A stretch of DNA of 6,009 nucleotides. It comes from JAFLDD01 sp049314715 (lineage in GTDB: Bacteria; Pseudomonadota; Alphaproteobacteria; Rickettsiales; UBA3002). Below, in pieces: positions 1 through 6,009 of this stretch. The notes under the pieces are model-generated. The model was given only the letters and a program-made list of their open reading frames with translations, was not told the origin of the DNA and did not search any database. Each line of letters opens with the position of its first letter. The first letter of the stretch is position 1. Both the position numbers and the translations under genes were made by a program. The DNA is taken from the NCBI GenBank assembly GCA_049314715.1, contig JBMOEL010000109.1:1-6009 (forward strand), in the 5' to 3' direction.

Positions 1-1372
1 CAGCCGAATAGTATCCTGCTGGGCGATGATTGCCAGATAAACCTATTCCACCAAATGGACCAGCGCCACTCGCGCCAGTTGTTTGTCGGTTAAAATTAAC
101 CAGACCGGCTCTTATTTGTGGTGCATACTTATTGAAAATAGAAACATCGTCGCTAAAAATCGATGCACTGAGCCCATATTTAGTATTATTGGCCACTTTT
201 ATCGCATCTTCCAATGAATAAACTCGAATTATCTGTAATAGAGGCCCAAAATACTCATCATCAGGCAGATTCTTGACTGAAGTAACATCAATGATAGAAG
301 GCGATAGAAAAGGCAGCGCTTCTTTCAACTTTTCGCCTCTAAGCAAGATTTTACCGCCCAATTGTTCGAGTGTGTCTTGTGCAGATATAATTCTTTCTGC
401 CTCTCTATTTGAAATCAATGGCCCCATAAAAGGCTCTGGCGTATCTTTATAGGAGCCAATTTTTAGTTGTTTCGCAGATTGGACCAATAAGTTCAAAAAC
501 TCATCTGCTTTTTCCCAATCAACAATTATAAGTCTTCTTGCACATGTACACCTCTGACCAGTCCCCATATAAGCAGATAATAATGTCTCATGGACAGCAG
601 CTTTCAAATTTTCGACCTGATATATAATAAGGGGGTTATTTCCACCCATCTCTAAAGCAAGCACAACTTCAGGGCGACCACCGAACTGTTCATGCAACTT
701 TTTACCAGTTGCAGAGGATCCCGTGAATAACAACCCGTCTATATTCTCCTTTGCTAATGCGATACCAGTCTCTTTTTCGCCCTGAGCGAGGTTCAAGACA
801 CCTTTTGGTAGGCCCGCCTCCTCCCAGCGCTTTACGCACCACTCCGCAACCATAGGTGTGAGTTCGGAAGGCTTATAAACGATTGTATTTCCAGCTAAAA
901 GTGCGGGCTGGATATGGCCATTTGGCAAATGCGCAGGGAAATTATAGGGCCCGTAGACCGCCATCACCCCATGCGAGCGGTGGCGCACAACCGCCCTACC
1001 CACTTGAGATTGATTGATTTTTTCGCCTGTCCGCGCCTGATACGCCTCACTCGCATAGGCCAATTTGGCAAGCACCGCAGCGACCTCACTTTTACTATCC
1101 CAAAGCACCTTACCCGTCTCCTCAGAGATTAGCACCGCCAACTCATCTTTCCTGCCCTCAATCAATGACTTAAACTTATCCACAAGCGCGTAGCGTTCGG
1201 CGTAAGATTTCGCGCTCCATGCAGGAAATGCTGCCTTTGCGGCCGAAACGGCCTCCGCAACCTCCTTCTCACCTGCCGCATGCCCATTCCAGAGCGTTTC
1301 ACCCGTTGCGGGATTGCTAGAAATGAAGTGGTGCGTGCCCGATTCAACCCATAAGCCATTGATATAGTGCAT
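1..1372 (-). CDS. astD: N-succinylglutamate 5-semialdehyde dehydrogenase, 3' end cut by window edge
   Basis: This gene encodes the cytosolic NAD-dependent aldehyde dehydrogenase that oxidises N2-succinylglutamate 5-semialdehyde to N2-succinylglutamate in the arginine succinyltransferase (AST) pathway. Reading from the ATG at 1372-1370, the frame stays open for 457 codons to the left edge with no stop. Visible landmarks are PYNFPAHLPNGHIQPALLAGN with the oxyanion Asn at about residue 144, YKPSE with cofactor Lys167, FTGS near 218, the general base Glu241 in LALEMGG and nucleophile Cys275 in GQRCTCARR. The Glu-Cys distance of 34 equals that of classic ALDHs. The late motif PFGGIGLSGNHRPAGYYSA is typical of AstD and separates it from generic ALDHs. 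The E. coli protein is about 490 residues, so roughly 30 are missing here. It follows astA closely and is probably co-transcribed with it. Codon use changes from GC-rich to AT-rich at about codon 210, with AGA and ATA codons only after that point. Confidence 0.95.
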   Translation of the reverse strand, partial: MHYINGLWVESGTHHFISSNPATGETLWNGHAAGEKEVAEAVSAAKAAFPAWSAKSYAERYALVDKFKSLIEGRKDELAVLISEETGKVLWDSKSEVAAVLAKLAYASEAYQARTGEKINQSQVGRAVVRHRSHGVMAVYGPYNFPAHLPNGHIQPALLAGNTIVYKPSELTPMVAEWCVKRWEEAGLPKGVLNLAQGEKETGIALAKENIDGLLFTGSSATGKKLHEQFGGRPEVVLALEMGGNNPLIIYQVENLKAAVHETLLSAYMGTGQRCTCARRLIIVDWEKADEFLNLLVQSAKQLKIGSYKDTPEPFMGPLISNREAERIISAQDTLEQLGGKILLRGEKLKEALPFLSPSIIDVTSVKNLPDDEYFGPLLQIIRVYSLEDAIKVANNTKYGLSASIFSDDVSIFNKYAPQIRAGLVNFNRQTTGASGAGPFGGIGLSGNHRPAGYYSA

Positions 1373-1377
1373 ATAAA

Positions 1378-1382
1378 CCCTC
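1378..1382 (-). promoter_or_regulatory. Ribosome binding site of astD, overlapping the astA stop codon
   Basis: On the minus strand the sequence reads TGAGGGTTTATATG. GAGGG is a good Shine-Dalgarno core, five bases before the astD ATG, and its first two bases are part of the astA TGA stop. This arrangement supports the chosen astD start and suggests translational coupling of astD to astA. Confidence 0.7.
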
Positions 1383-2400
1383 AGATGGCAATGAAGCGCA
1401 CCATATCGCCGACATTCACATTGGCACGCGAAGCAACTCTCGGGGTAATATGGAGCGTTCCATCACCCGCTTCAATGACGCGACCGATTGCCGCACGAAA
1501 CGTTTCGAACATATTATTGGTCAGCATGTATTTTTGCGTGCCCTCTGGCAGCTCTTTCACTTCAGACACGCGCGCGACACGTGATTCACGCACAGTCTTT
1601 ATGTGATCACGCTCGGCGATTAAAGTCGGTCCGCCATCGAAAATATCCACGTATCCTGTGTGTTTGAAGCCTTGTTTCTCGAGCATTACCTTCGCAGGTT
1701 CGCTCGCTGCATTGACACGACCAATCACATGCTGCGCCTCTTTTGGCAGCAGACTCATATAGATGGGATATTTCGGTACAAGGTCATTGATGAACTGATT
1801 GCCCTGCGTTGCGTTAATATAGTCGGCCTCAGTAAACGGCAGATTGAAGAAATGCTGCGGTAGCGCGTTATAAAACGGCGCTTGCCCTTCACTATCATGC
1901 ACGCCACGCATCTCGGCAATCACCTGCTCTGAGAAATACTGCTTATGCGCCGCGATGAACATAAAGCGCGCCAGCGAAAGCATCTTGCCGATGCGGTCGC
2001 GGCGATATTCAGGCTGCAAAAACAGCGCGCCCACTTCAGTGGAGCCCGTTAAATCATTGGTCACTTGCAAAATCGTGTGCTTGGAAAAAATATCCAGCTG
2101 CGTCGAGACTTGCGTAATGGTGGTGAGCTTATAACTGTAAAATGGCTGCGTTAGCCCAATATGGGATTTGATACCGCACGTGCCCGCAATGTGCCCGTTC
2201 TTATCGGGGTCTTCGAGCACGAAGAAGAAACTCTCCTGCCCTTTTTTCTTAGAGTTATTCGCAAAGCTAGCCACTGATGTTTCTATTTTTTCGCGAAGCA
2301 CTTCTGCATCAGGCGGCAGACTCGTCATACCAAATCCCGCCTGCTTGGCGAGGGCCAATACAGCGTCATGGTCTTTCATGGTAGCAGGACGAAGAAACAT
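1381..2400 (-). CDS. astA: Arginine N-succinyltransferase
   Basis: AstA transfers succinyl from succinyl-CoA to the alpha-amino group of L-arginine, the committing step of the AST pathway, in the cytosol. The product is 339 residues, close to the family's usual 340 or so, and complete. Family landmarks run in the expected order: an N-terminal LRPAT...AGFGMTSLP segment (3-29), AGTCGIKSHIG then PFYSYK (72-91), the acyl-CoA-binding GNAT-like stretch ALFLQPEYRRDRIGK (125-139), EMRGVHDSEGQAPFY (163-177), HFFNLPF (183-189), AQHVIGRVN (222-230) and the signature GYVDIFDGGPTL (249-260). The ATG at 2400-2398 gives the usual MFLRPA-type start; only a weak purine run (AGAAAG) lies upstream. It lies 97 nt after the M20 hydrolase stop and 8 nt before astD. 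It could be confused with the paralogous ornithine/arginine subunit AruF/AruG of pseudomonads, which the sequence alone cannot exclude. Confidence 0.95.
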   Translation of the reverse strand: MFLRPATMKDHDAVLALAKQAGFGMTSLPPDAEVLREKIETSVASFANNSKKKGQESFFFVLEDPDKNGHIAGTCGIKSHIGLTQPFYSYKLTTITQVSTQLDIFSKHTILQVTNDLTGSTEVGALFLQPEYRRDRIGKMLSLARFMFIAAHKQYFSEQVIAEMRGVHDSEGQAPFYNALPQHFFNLPFTEADYINATQGNQFINDLVPKYPIYMSLLPKEAQHVIGRVNAASEPAKVMLEKQGFKHTGYVDIFDGGPTLIAERDHIKTVRESRVARVSEVKELPEGTQKYMLTNNMFETFRAAIGRVIEAGDGTLHITPRVASRANVNVGDMVRFIAI

Positions 2401-2433
2401 AGAACTACTTTCTAAAGGATTACAAACATATGC

Positions 2434-2449
2434 ACCAGCCCAAGCTGGT
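2434..2449 (-). repeat. Small perfect hairpin (6-bp stem, 4-nt loop) between the M20 gene and astA
   Basis: ACCAGC and GCTGGT pair perfectly around a 4-base loop. This is in the only sizeable gap of the four-gene cluster (2401-2501), 34 bases before the astA start. On the minus strand it is followed by TGCATATGTTTG, not by a clean T-run, so a rho-independent terminator is not well supported. It could be a processing site, weak attenuator or operator. The same gap holds an 8-bp palindrome TGCTAGCA at 2487-2494. I saw no convincing promoter there. Confidence 0.4.
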
Positions 2450-2501
2450 ATCTGATAATGCTATAGGGCACTTCTTATTGCGTAATTGCTAGCACAACAC
2501 A

Positions 2502-3716
2502 CTAAAGCGCCACTGCACCAGTTGCCAGCTTCATCATAAGCAGTGCCGACAGCTTGGCGCGCTCAGCCAAGCTATCTAAATGCACGATTTCCTGCGCTGA
2601 GTGAATATTTTCACCACGCACACCCAGCGTATCGACATTGGCTAAGCCATGCTTCCACAAATTATTACCATCGCAGCAGCCACCCGAAGGTTTAATGCCA
2701 ATCGTCATGCCAAGTTCACGCCCACATTGCTGCACTAAATCGAAGATTTTTTGATTCTCACCACTCATCGGCTTAGGGCTGCGTGTGAAGAATCCATGCG
2801 GCACAACCCGCACTTCAAACTGCTCTTCAATATCCAAGCAAATCTGCGCCACCGCATCGGTGGCCCATGCCTCATCCTCGCTGGATTTCGTGCGCACATT
2901 GTAATGCAGGATTGCTAAATCAGGCACCACATTGAGCGCACCGCCGCCATCCATGCGCGCGGGGTTAAACGTCACGCCATCGCGTGCGCCATTCAGCGCG
3001 AATATCGCCTGAGTCAGCGCAGCGGCTGCGACAATCGCGTTACGCCCATCTTCAGGATTTCTGCCTGCGTGCGCCGCACGGCCGCGCACCACAATCGAAA
3101 AATTCCCACTGCCCTTGCGTTCGCCAGCGAGCGATCCATCCGCCATACAGGGCTCATAAATCAGCCCGACATGCTTGCCTTTTGCTGCCGTTTTAAGCAG
3201 CCCATCCGAACCAATCGAGCCGATTTCTTCATCCGGATTAAGCAGTACCTGCCACCCGACTCGCTCGGCATTTGGGTGTTTTTCAAGCGCTTCAAGCGCT
3301 TTGAGCATCACTACCAACCCACCTTTTAAGTCTGCCACACCTGGGCCATTCAACACATTTTCCGACAAAAATCGTGGTGTCTGGAACGGGTGTTCTGGGC
3401 CATAGACCGTATCCATATGCCCCACGAGCAGTAACTGAATCGGCGCATCAGGGCGCTTACGAATGCTCAGGCACTCTGCAAGCTCGACCTGCGCCTCATG
3501 ACCTTGCGTATCGATGCGCATCATAGGCCCGCACGACAGCACTTCCTGCTCGCCGCCTAGCCACAAAAAATTATCAGCAAGTGCCGCGCGCATCGCCCGC
3601 AGGCCACTGACATTGTAACTACCCGAATTGATCTTCGACCAGCTCTCGGTAAGAAACACCATGTGCTGTTGCTGTGAATCGATCCAATCAAGCTGTGTTT
3701 GGATCGTGGAGTCCAT
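2502..3716 (-). CDS. M20-family metallohydrolase (carboxypeptidase G2/ArgE-like) within the ast cluster
   Basis: The product is a 404-residue, probably cytosolic dinuclear-zinc amidohydrolase of the M20/M28 group; no signal peptide is visible. The catalytic set is complete: His100 and Asp102 in GHMDTVYG, bridging Asp129 in GPGVADLKGG, catalytic base Glu163 and metal ligand Glu164 in NPDEEIGSIGS, Glu188 in YEPC and His372 in ENIHSAQE. The spacings 29, 34, 1, 24 and 184 almost exactly match those I recall for Pseudomonas carboxypeptidase G2. The dimerisation domain lies in the middle (about 200-310), with AAHAGRNPEDGRNAI at 214-228. Its ATG is separated by one base from the aminotransferase stop, and AAGG lies nine bases upstream, so it is surely in the same transcript. 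Relatives remove acyl or glutamyl groups from amino acids. A succinylglutamate or succinylornithine deacylase role is inferred from context only; the substrate is unknown. Confidence 0.9.
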   Translation of the reverse strand: MDSTIQTQLDWIDSQQQHMVFLTESWSKINSGSYNVSGLRAMRAALADNFLWLGGEQEVLSCGPMMRIDTQGHEAQVELAECLSIRKRPDAPIQLLLVGHMDTVYGPEHPFQTPRFLSENVLNGPGVADLKGGLVVMLKALEALEKHPNAERVGWQVLLNPDEEIGSIGSDGLLKTAAKGKHVGLIYEPCMADGSLAGERKGSGNFSIVVRGRAAHAGRNPEDGRNAIVAAAALTQAIFALNGARDGVTFNPARMDGGGALNVVPDLAILHYNVRTKSSEDEAWATDAVAQICLDIEEQFEVRVVPHGFFTRSPKPMSGENQKIFDLVQQCGRELGMTIGIKPSGGCCDGNNLWKHGLANVDTLGVRGENIHSAQEIVHLDSLAERAKLSALLMMKLATGAVAL

Positions 3717-3717
3717 A

Positions 3718-4989
3718 TTAAGATGCCTTGGCTGTCAGGCTGTTCTTGTACTCAAACAAACCATTCCGCATACGCAACATTCCTTGCTGAACCTCTTCAG
3801 AAGTAATGTTGAGTGCCGGCACAAAGCGCAGCACATTCGGCCCTGCAACGAGGACTAATGCACCCGCTTTACGAATCGCATCAGCAATCGGGTTGCTGTT
3901 GCCTGCGTAGGGCGCCTTAAGCTCGGCACCAATCATCAATCCGCGGCCACGAATGTCACTGAACATATCCAATTCCGCGTTGAGGGCGGCTAACCCCTCA
4001 CGAATCATGATTGCTTTTTCTTTTACGTTATCAGCGATTTCTGGTGTGGATAATTTAGTAACCGCCGCCAGTGACACTGCTGACATCACAGGGTTGCCAC
4101 CATAGGTCGAGCCATGCGCACCGAACTGGAACGTCTCCGCCGCTTTTTCTCCGACTAACATGGCGCCAATGGGCATGCCGCAGCCAAGCGCCTTCGCCCA
4201 CGTCACGATATCGGGCACCACGCCGTCCTCGTCGCAAGCGAGGAAATGCCCCGTGCGGAAAATGCCCGCTTGAATTTCATCCATCACCAGCAATGCCCCA
4301 ACCTTATCGCACAACGCACGCAGAAATTTCAAGAAGCCGGGTTTGGCAGGAATAATACCGCCCTCACCTTGCACGGGCTCCACAAAAATCGCGCAGGTTT
4401 TCTCGGTCACGAGCTTCTCAATTGCCGCTTCGTCGTTAAACGGGTCGCAATAGACAAATCCGGGTGGCAATGGCTCAAAGCCTTGCTGATATTTTGGCTG
4501 GGCCGTTGCAGTAACGGCTGCCAAGGTGCGGCCATGAAAAGAACCCGTGAAGCTAATAATTTCGCGATGATCCGGCGCGCGGCCTTTATCCGCCGCGTAT
4601 TTACGCACCAGCTTGATTGCTGCCTCATTCGCCTCAGCACCCGAATTACACAGATAGACGCGCTTACCCCAACCCGAAAGCTGTACGAGTTTTTCTGCCA
4701 AGCGAATTGGTGGCTCGGTGAAAAACACATTACTCGTATGCCAAAGTTTGCGCGATTGTTCGTCCAGCGCCTTCAGCAAATCAGGGTCCTGATGCCCAAG
4801 CGAAGACACAGCAATCCCCGCACCAAAATCAATATATTCGTTGCCATCCAAATCCCAGATGCGCGACCCCTTACCATGATCGAGAATCATCTCGCGCGGT
4901 TTGTAATTCGCGGTGTAATAGGTCTGGCCTTTTTGAACGAGCTCTGCAGAGAGTGCGCCAATATTATGCGTATGCGGAGGGAGTGTCAT
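3718..4989 (-). CDS. astC: Succinylornithine/acetylornithine aminotransferase (class III PLP), AstC role likely
   Basis: This cytosolic PLP enzyme should move the delta-amino group of N2-succinylornithine to 2-oxoglutarate, giving succinylglutamate semialdehyde and glutamate. From the ATG at 4989-4987 it is 423 residues, slightly longer than typical ArgD/AstC (about 400-406). Class III landmarks are WDLDGNEYIDFGAGIAVSSLGH (45-66), the phosphate-binding NSGAEANEAAIK (115-126), SFHGRT (150-155), EPVQGEGG (204-211), PLP-ring Asp237 in MDEIQAGIFRTG, Schiff-base Lys266 in TWAKALGCGMPIGA and HGSTYGGNP (292-300). IFR replaces the commoner G-R in the DEIQ loop. ArgD and AstC are not separable by motifs and many enzymes do both; the call rests on astA and astD downstream. 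It is the first gene of the cluster. Twelve bases upstream, in frame, a TTG at 5001-4999 is an alternative start; neither has a clear Shine-Dalgarno sequence, and I prefer ATG. Confidence 0.9.
   Translation of the reverse strand: MTLPPHTHNIGALSAELVQKGQTYYTANYKPREMILDHGKGSRIWDLDGNEYIDFGAGIAVSSLGHQDPDLLKALDEQSRKLWHTSNVFFTEPPIRLAEKLVQLSGWGKRVYLCNSGAEANEAAIKLVRKYAADKGRAPDHREIISFTGSFHGRTLAAVTATAQPKYQQGFEPLPPGFVYCDPFNDEAAIEKLVTEKTCAIFVEPVQGEGGIIPAKPGFLKFLRALCDKVGALLVMDEIQAGIFRTGHFLACDEDGVVPDIVTWAKALGCGMPIGAMLVGEKAAETFQFGAHGSTYGGNPVMSAVSLAAVTKLSTPEIADNVKEKAIMIREGLAALNAELDMFSDIRGRGLMIGAELKAPYAGNSNPIADAIRKAGALVLVAGPNVLRFVPALNITSEEVQQGMLRMRNGLFEYKNSLTAKAS
3726..3729 (-). promoter_or_regulatory. Ribosome binding site of the M20 hydrolase, inside the aminotransferase gene
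   Basis: AAGG on the minus strand lies nine bases before the hydrolase ATG (3716-3714), within the last codons of the aminotransferase. With the stop and start arranged as TAATATG, this favours the chosen ATG and coupled translation. Confidence 0.55.
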
Positions 4990-5012
4990 AAGATACTGCA
5001 ACGTTGATTGTT

Positions 5013-5058
5013 ATTATGGGTTTTTCACTACTCACTATTTGTCCGCTATTCCACTATT
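5013..5058 (-). promoter_or_regulatory. Probable control region of the ast cluster: heptamer cluster and candidate -10
   Basis: Four copies of the heptamer CRCTAYT (plus strand) lie at 5026-5032, 5033-5039, 5044-5050 and 5052-5058. On the minus strand, just downstream of them, CATAAT (5018-5013) is one base from a TATAAT -10 box and would place a transcript start some 16 bases before the astC ATG. No good -35 box is found at 16-18 bases spacing, which would suit an activated promoter. The repeats are seen directly; their role as activator or repressor sites is inference. I found no recognisable ArgR box. Confidence 0.3.
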
Positions 5059-5063
5059 TTCTT

Positions 5064-5140
5064 GTCATTGCGAGGAGCAAAGCGACGGAGCAATCCAGCC
5101 TGTTGCAAAAGATGGATTGCTTCGCTACGCTCTCAATGAC
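5064..5140. repeat. Palindromic interspersed repeat of the GTCATTGCGAG type
   Basis: This 77-bp element begins with GTCATTG (5064-5070) and ends with its reverse complement CAATGAC (5134-5140). An inner pair, AGCAATCCA (5089-5097) and TGGATTGCT (5113-5121), encloses a 15-base loop. The arms between are imperfectly complementary (CGAGGAGCAAAGCGACGG against TCGCTACGCTCT), so the unit can fold into a long bulged hairpin. Sequences starting GTCATTGCGAG and containing GCAATCCA are familiar as high-copy dispersed palindromes, including in Rickettsiales. It is probably a non-autonomous, MITE-like unit; no transposase is present. Its right end touches the acylphosphatase start, so it is also that gene's untranslated leader. 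Confidence 0.85.
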
Positions 5141-5141
5141 G

Positions 5142-5423
5142 ATGGAAAGAACATCCCTTCATGTAATCATTTCTGGTCGGGTTCACGGCGTCGGCTTTCG
5201 CGCATTCACGATGGGCGTTGCCAAACGCCTTGGCGTCGATGGCTGGGTGCGCAATCGTCACGACGGGACAGTCGAGATAGTTATTTCGGGTTCGCAACAA
5301 ACTGTGGATGAAATGCTAGGCGAGTTACGCAAAGGACCACTCGCCGCACGGGTGGATGGGGTGACCATAAATGCCTACCATGAAAAGATACAGCAGGGAT
5401 TCAATAGGTTAGAAACCGCCTAG
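5142..5423 (+). CDS. acyP: Acylphosphatase
   Basis: This small cytosolic enzyme hydrolyses carboxyl-phosphate bonds such as those in acetyl or carbamoyl phosphate. From the ATG at 5142 the product has 93 residues, the normal size of about 90. The phosphate-binding loop SGRVHGVGFRAF (11-22) supplies catalytic Arg20, and GWVRNRHDGTVE (34-45) supplies catalytic Asn38; the 18-residue spacing equals that of muscle acylphosphatase (Arg23/Asn41). The frame is open upstream to a TTG at 5004, but the extra 46 residues would be translated palindromic repeat, and the conserved domain begins right after 5142. An ATG at 5136, inside the repeat, is possible too. No clear Shine-Dalgarno sequence precedes either ATG. 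It is divergent from the ast cluster and converges on lipB, with no sign of a functional link to either. Confidence 0.9.
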   Translation: MERTSLHVIISGRVHGVGFRAFTMGVAKRLGVDGWVRNRHDGTVEIVISGSQQTVDEMLGELRKGPLAARVDGVTINAYHEKIQQGFNRLETA

Positions 5424-5424
5424 A

Positions 5425-6009
5425 TTACGCGACGCCGCCAAAGACCTTCTCAAAAGATTGCTGAAGCGCCGCGTCGACCTCTTCCATCGATACGTCGGCG
5501 CCTAACGCCTTCATGGATGTCACGCCATAGCTCGAAATTCCACAAGGCACAATGCCAGAATAATGTGATAAATCAGGCACTACATTGATCGCAATCCCAT
5601 GGCTTGTGACCCATTTTTGCACCCTGACACCGAGCGCCGCAATCTTCGCCTCTGACGCACCAATTTTCACCCAAACACCGATTCGGTCATCTCTAGTGAA
5701 TCCACTTATATCAAAATGCTTTAGGCATTCTATAATCAATTTTTCTAAATCTTTTACATAGGCTCTAAGATCGGGAGTTCGTTGATTCAGATCCATGACC
5801 ATATAGGCAATACGCTGCCCAGGGCCATGATAGGTGTATTGGCCACCCCTTCCTGTCTCATAAACGGGGAACACTCCCTTAGCCCCTTGAAGCAAATCTT
5901 TTGCCTTTGCACTGGTACCCGCCGTGTAAAGCGGTGGGTGTTCGACAAGCCAGACCAGCTCCTCCTTATCACCACGCTGCACCTGTTGAACGCGACGCTC
6001 CATTTCCTG
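5425..6009 (-). CDS. lipB: Octanoyl-[ACP]:protein N-octanoyltransferase, 5' end cut by window edge
   Basis: LipB moves octanoyl from acyl carrier protein to lipoyl-domain lysines of pyruvate and 2-oxoglutarate dehydrogenases and the glycine cleavage H protein, the first step of endogenous lipoate synthesis in the cytosol. The frame is open to the right edge; about 194 residues are visible and about 20-25 N-terminal ones are missing. The ATG at 6003-6001 is probably internal, because family members have an aligned segment before it and the codons beyond it stay open. Landmarks are EHPPLYTAGTSA, the substrate pocket GRGGQYTYHGPGQ, catalytic Lys in EAKIAALG and catalytic Cys in GIVPCGISSYGVTS. 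These two are 34 residues apart, as in E. coli (Lys135 and Cys169). The wording resembles alphaproteobacterial LipB. Codons at about 5700-5760 are unusually AT-rich. Its TAA faces the acylphosphatase TAG across one base. Confidence 0.95.
   Translation of the reverse strand, partial: QEMERRVQQVQRGDKEELVWLVEHPPLYTAGTSAKAKDLLQGAKGVFPVYETGRGGQYTYHGPGQRIAYMVMDLNQRTPDLRAYVKDLEKLIIECLKHFDISGFTRDDRIGVWVKIGASEAKIAALGVRVQKWVTSHGIAINVVPDLSHYSGIVPCGISSYGVTSMKALGADVSMEEVDAALQQSFEKVFGGVA

Noticed and set aside
1..1372. Possible broken astD, because no long closed frame with a stop exists here
   Set aside because: Codon-by-codon reading from 1372 to 1 shows one uninterrupted frame with all ALDH motifs in register; it only lacks its stop because the window ends.
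2431..2452. Rho-independent terminator after the M20 gene
   Set aside because: The stem is only six pairs and no T-run follows it in the minus direction, so I list it only as a hairpin.
4246..5007. A 253-codon open plus-strand frame opposite the aminotransferase
   Set aside because: It lies fully antisense to a well-conserved class III aminotransferase, its translation has no recognisable domain, and it has the basic, Cys/Arg-rich look of a shadow frame.
5001..5063. A plus-strand promoter for the acylphosphatase (TTGATT at 5004 as -35)
   Set aside because: No acceptable -10 is found 16-18 bases downstream; matches are at chance level.
5039..5311. A 90-codon plus-strand frame beginning with a CHCEEQSDGAIQ-like peptide
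   Set aside because: This peptide is what the palindromic repeat gives in another frame; the rest is the acylphosphatase gene out of frame.
1..6009. CRISPR arrays, tRNA/rRNA genes, insertion sequences, defence or toxin-antitoxin genes
   Set aside because: No regularly spaced repeats, tRNA-like cloverleaf, transposase motifs or defence-gene domains were seen on either strand; nearly all of the window is explained by six metabolic genes.

Overview
The window is a dense, ordinary metabolic stretch of a bacterial chromosome, probably from an alphaproteobacterium. The grounds are the wording of the LipB protein, the AST-type arginine catabolism genes and a GTCATTGCGAG-type palindromic repeat of the kind common in Rickettsiales and other alphaproteobacteria. 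This taxonomic call is an inference from familiar protein motifs; there is no rRNA or tRNA here to confirm it. Base composition is mixed: most genes are moderately GC-rich, but the 3' two thirds of astD and a short block in lipB are clearly AT-rich.

Layout: positions 1-5001 hold four minus-strand genes in the order astC-like aminotransferase (first transcribed), an M20/CPG2-type metallohydrolase, astA, and astD (cut by the left edge). Their spacing is tight (1 nt between astC and the hydrolase, 8 nt minus-strand leader between the astA stop and the astD start), except for a 97-nt gap with a small hairpin between the hydrolase and astA. Positions 4990-5141 are a divergent intergenic region with a cluster of CRCTAYT heptamers and a 77-bp palindromic repeat. 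Positions 5142-5423 encode a plus-strand acylphosphatase, and 5425-6009 the 3' part of a minus-strand lipB, cut by the right edge. The stop codons of these last two genes face each other with one base between them.

How the genes work together: AstA succinylates arginine, the aminotransferase (AstC role) converts N2-succinylornithine to succinylglutamate semialdehyde, and AstD oxidises that to N2-succinylglutamate. AstB (dihydrolase) and AstE (desuccinylase) are not in the window and may lie past the left edge. The inserted M20 hydrolase has a complete dinuclear-zinc active site and is the most interesting point: an amidohydrolase of this type is a chemically sensible candidate for removing the succinyl group, a job done in Escherichia coli by the unrelated M14-type AstE. 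I found no CRISPR array, RNA gene, insertion sequence, toxin-antitoxin or defence system, and nothing that looks like an undescribed system beyond that inference.
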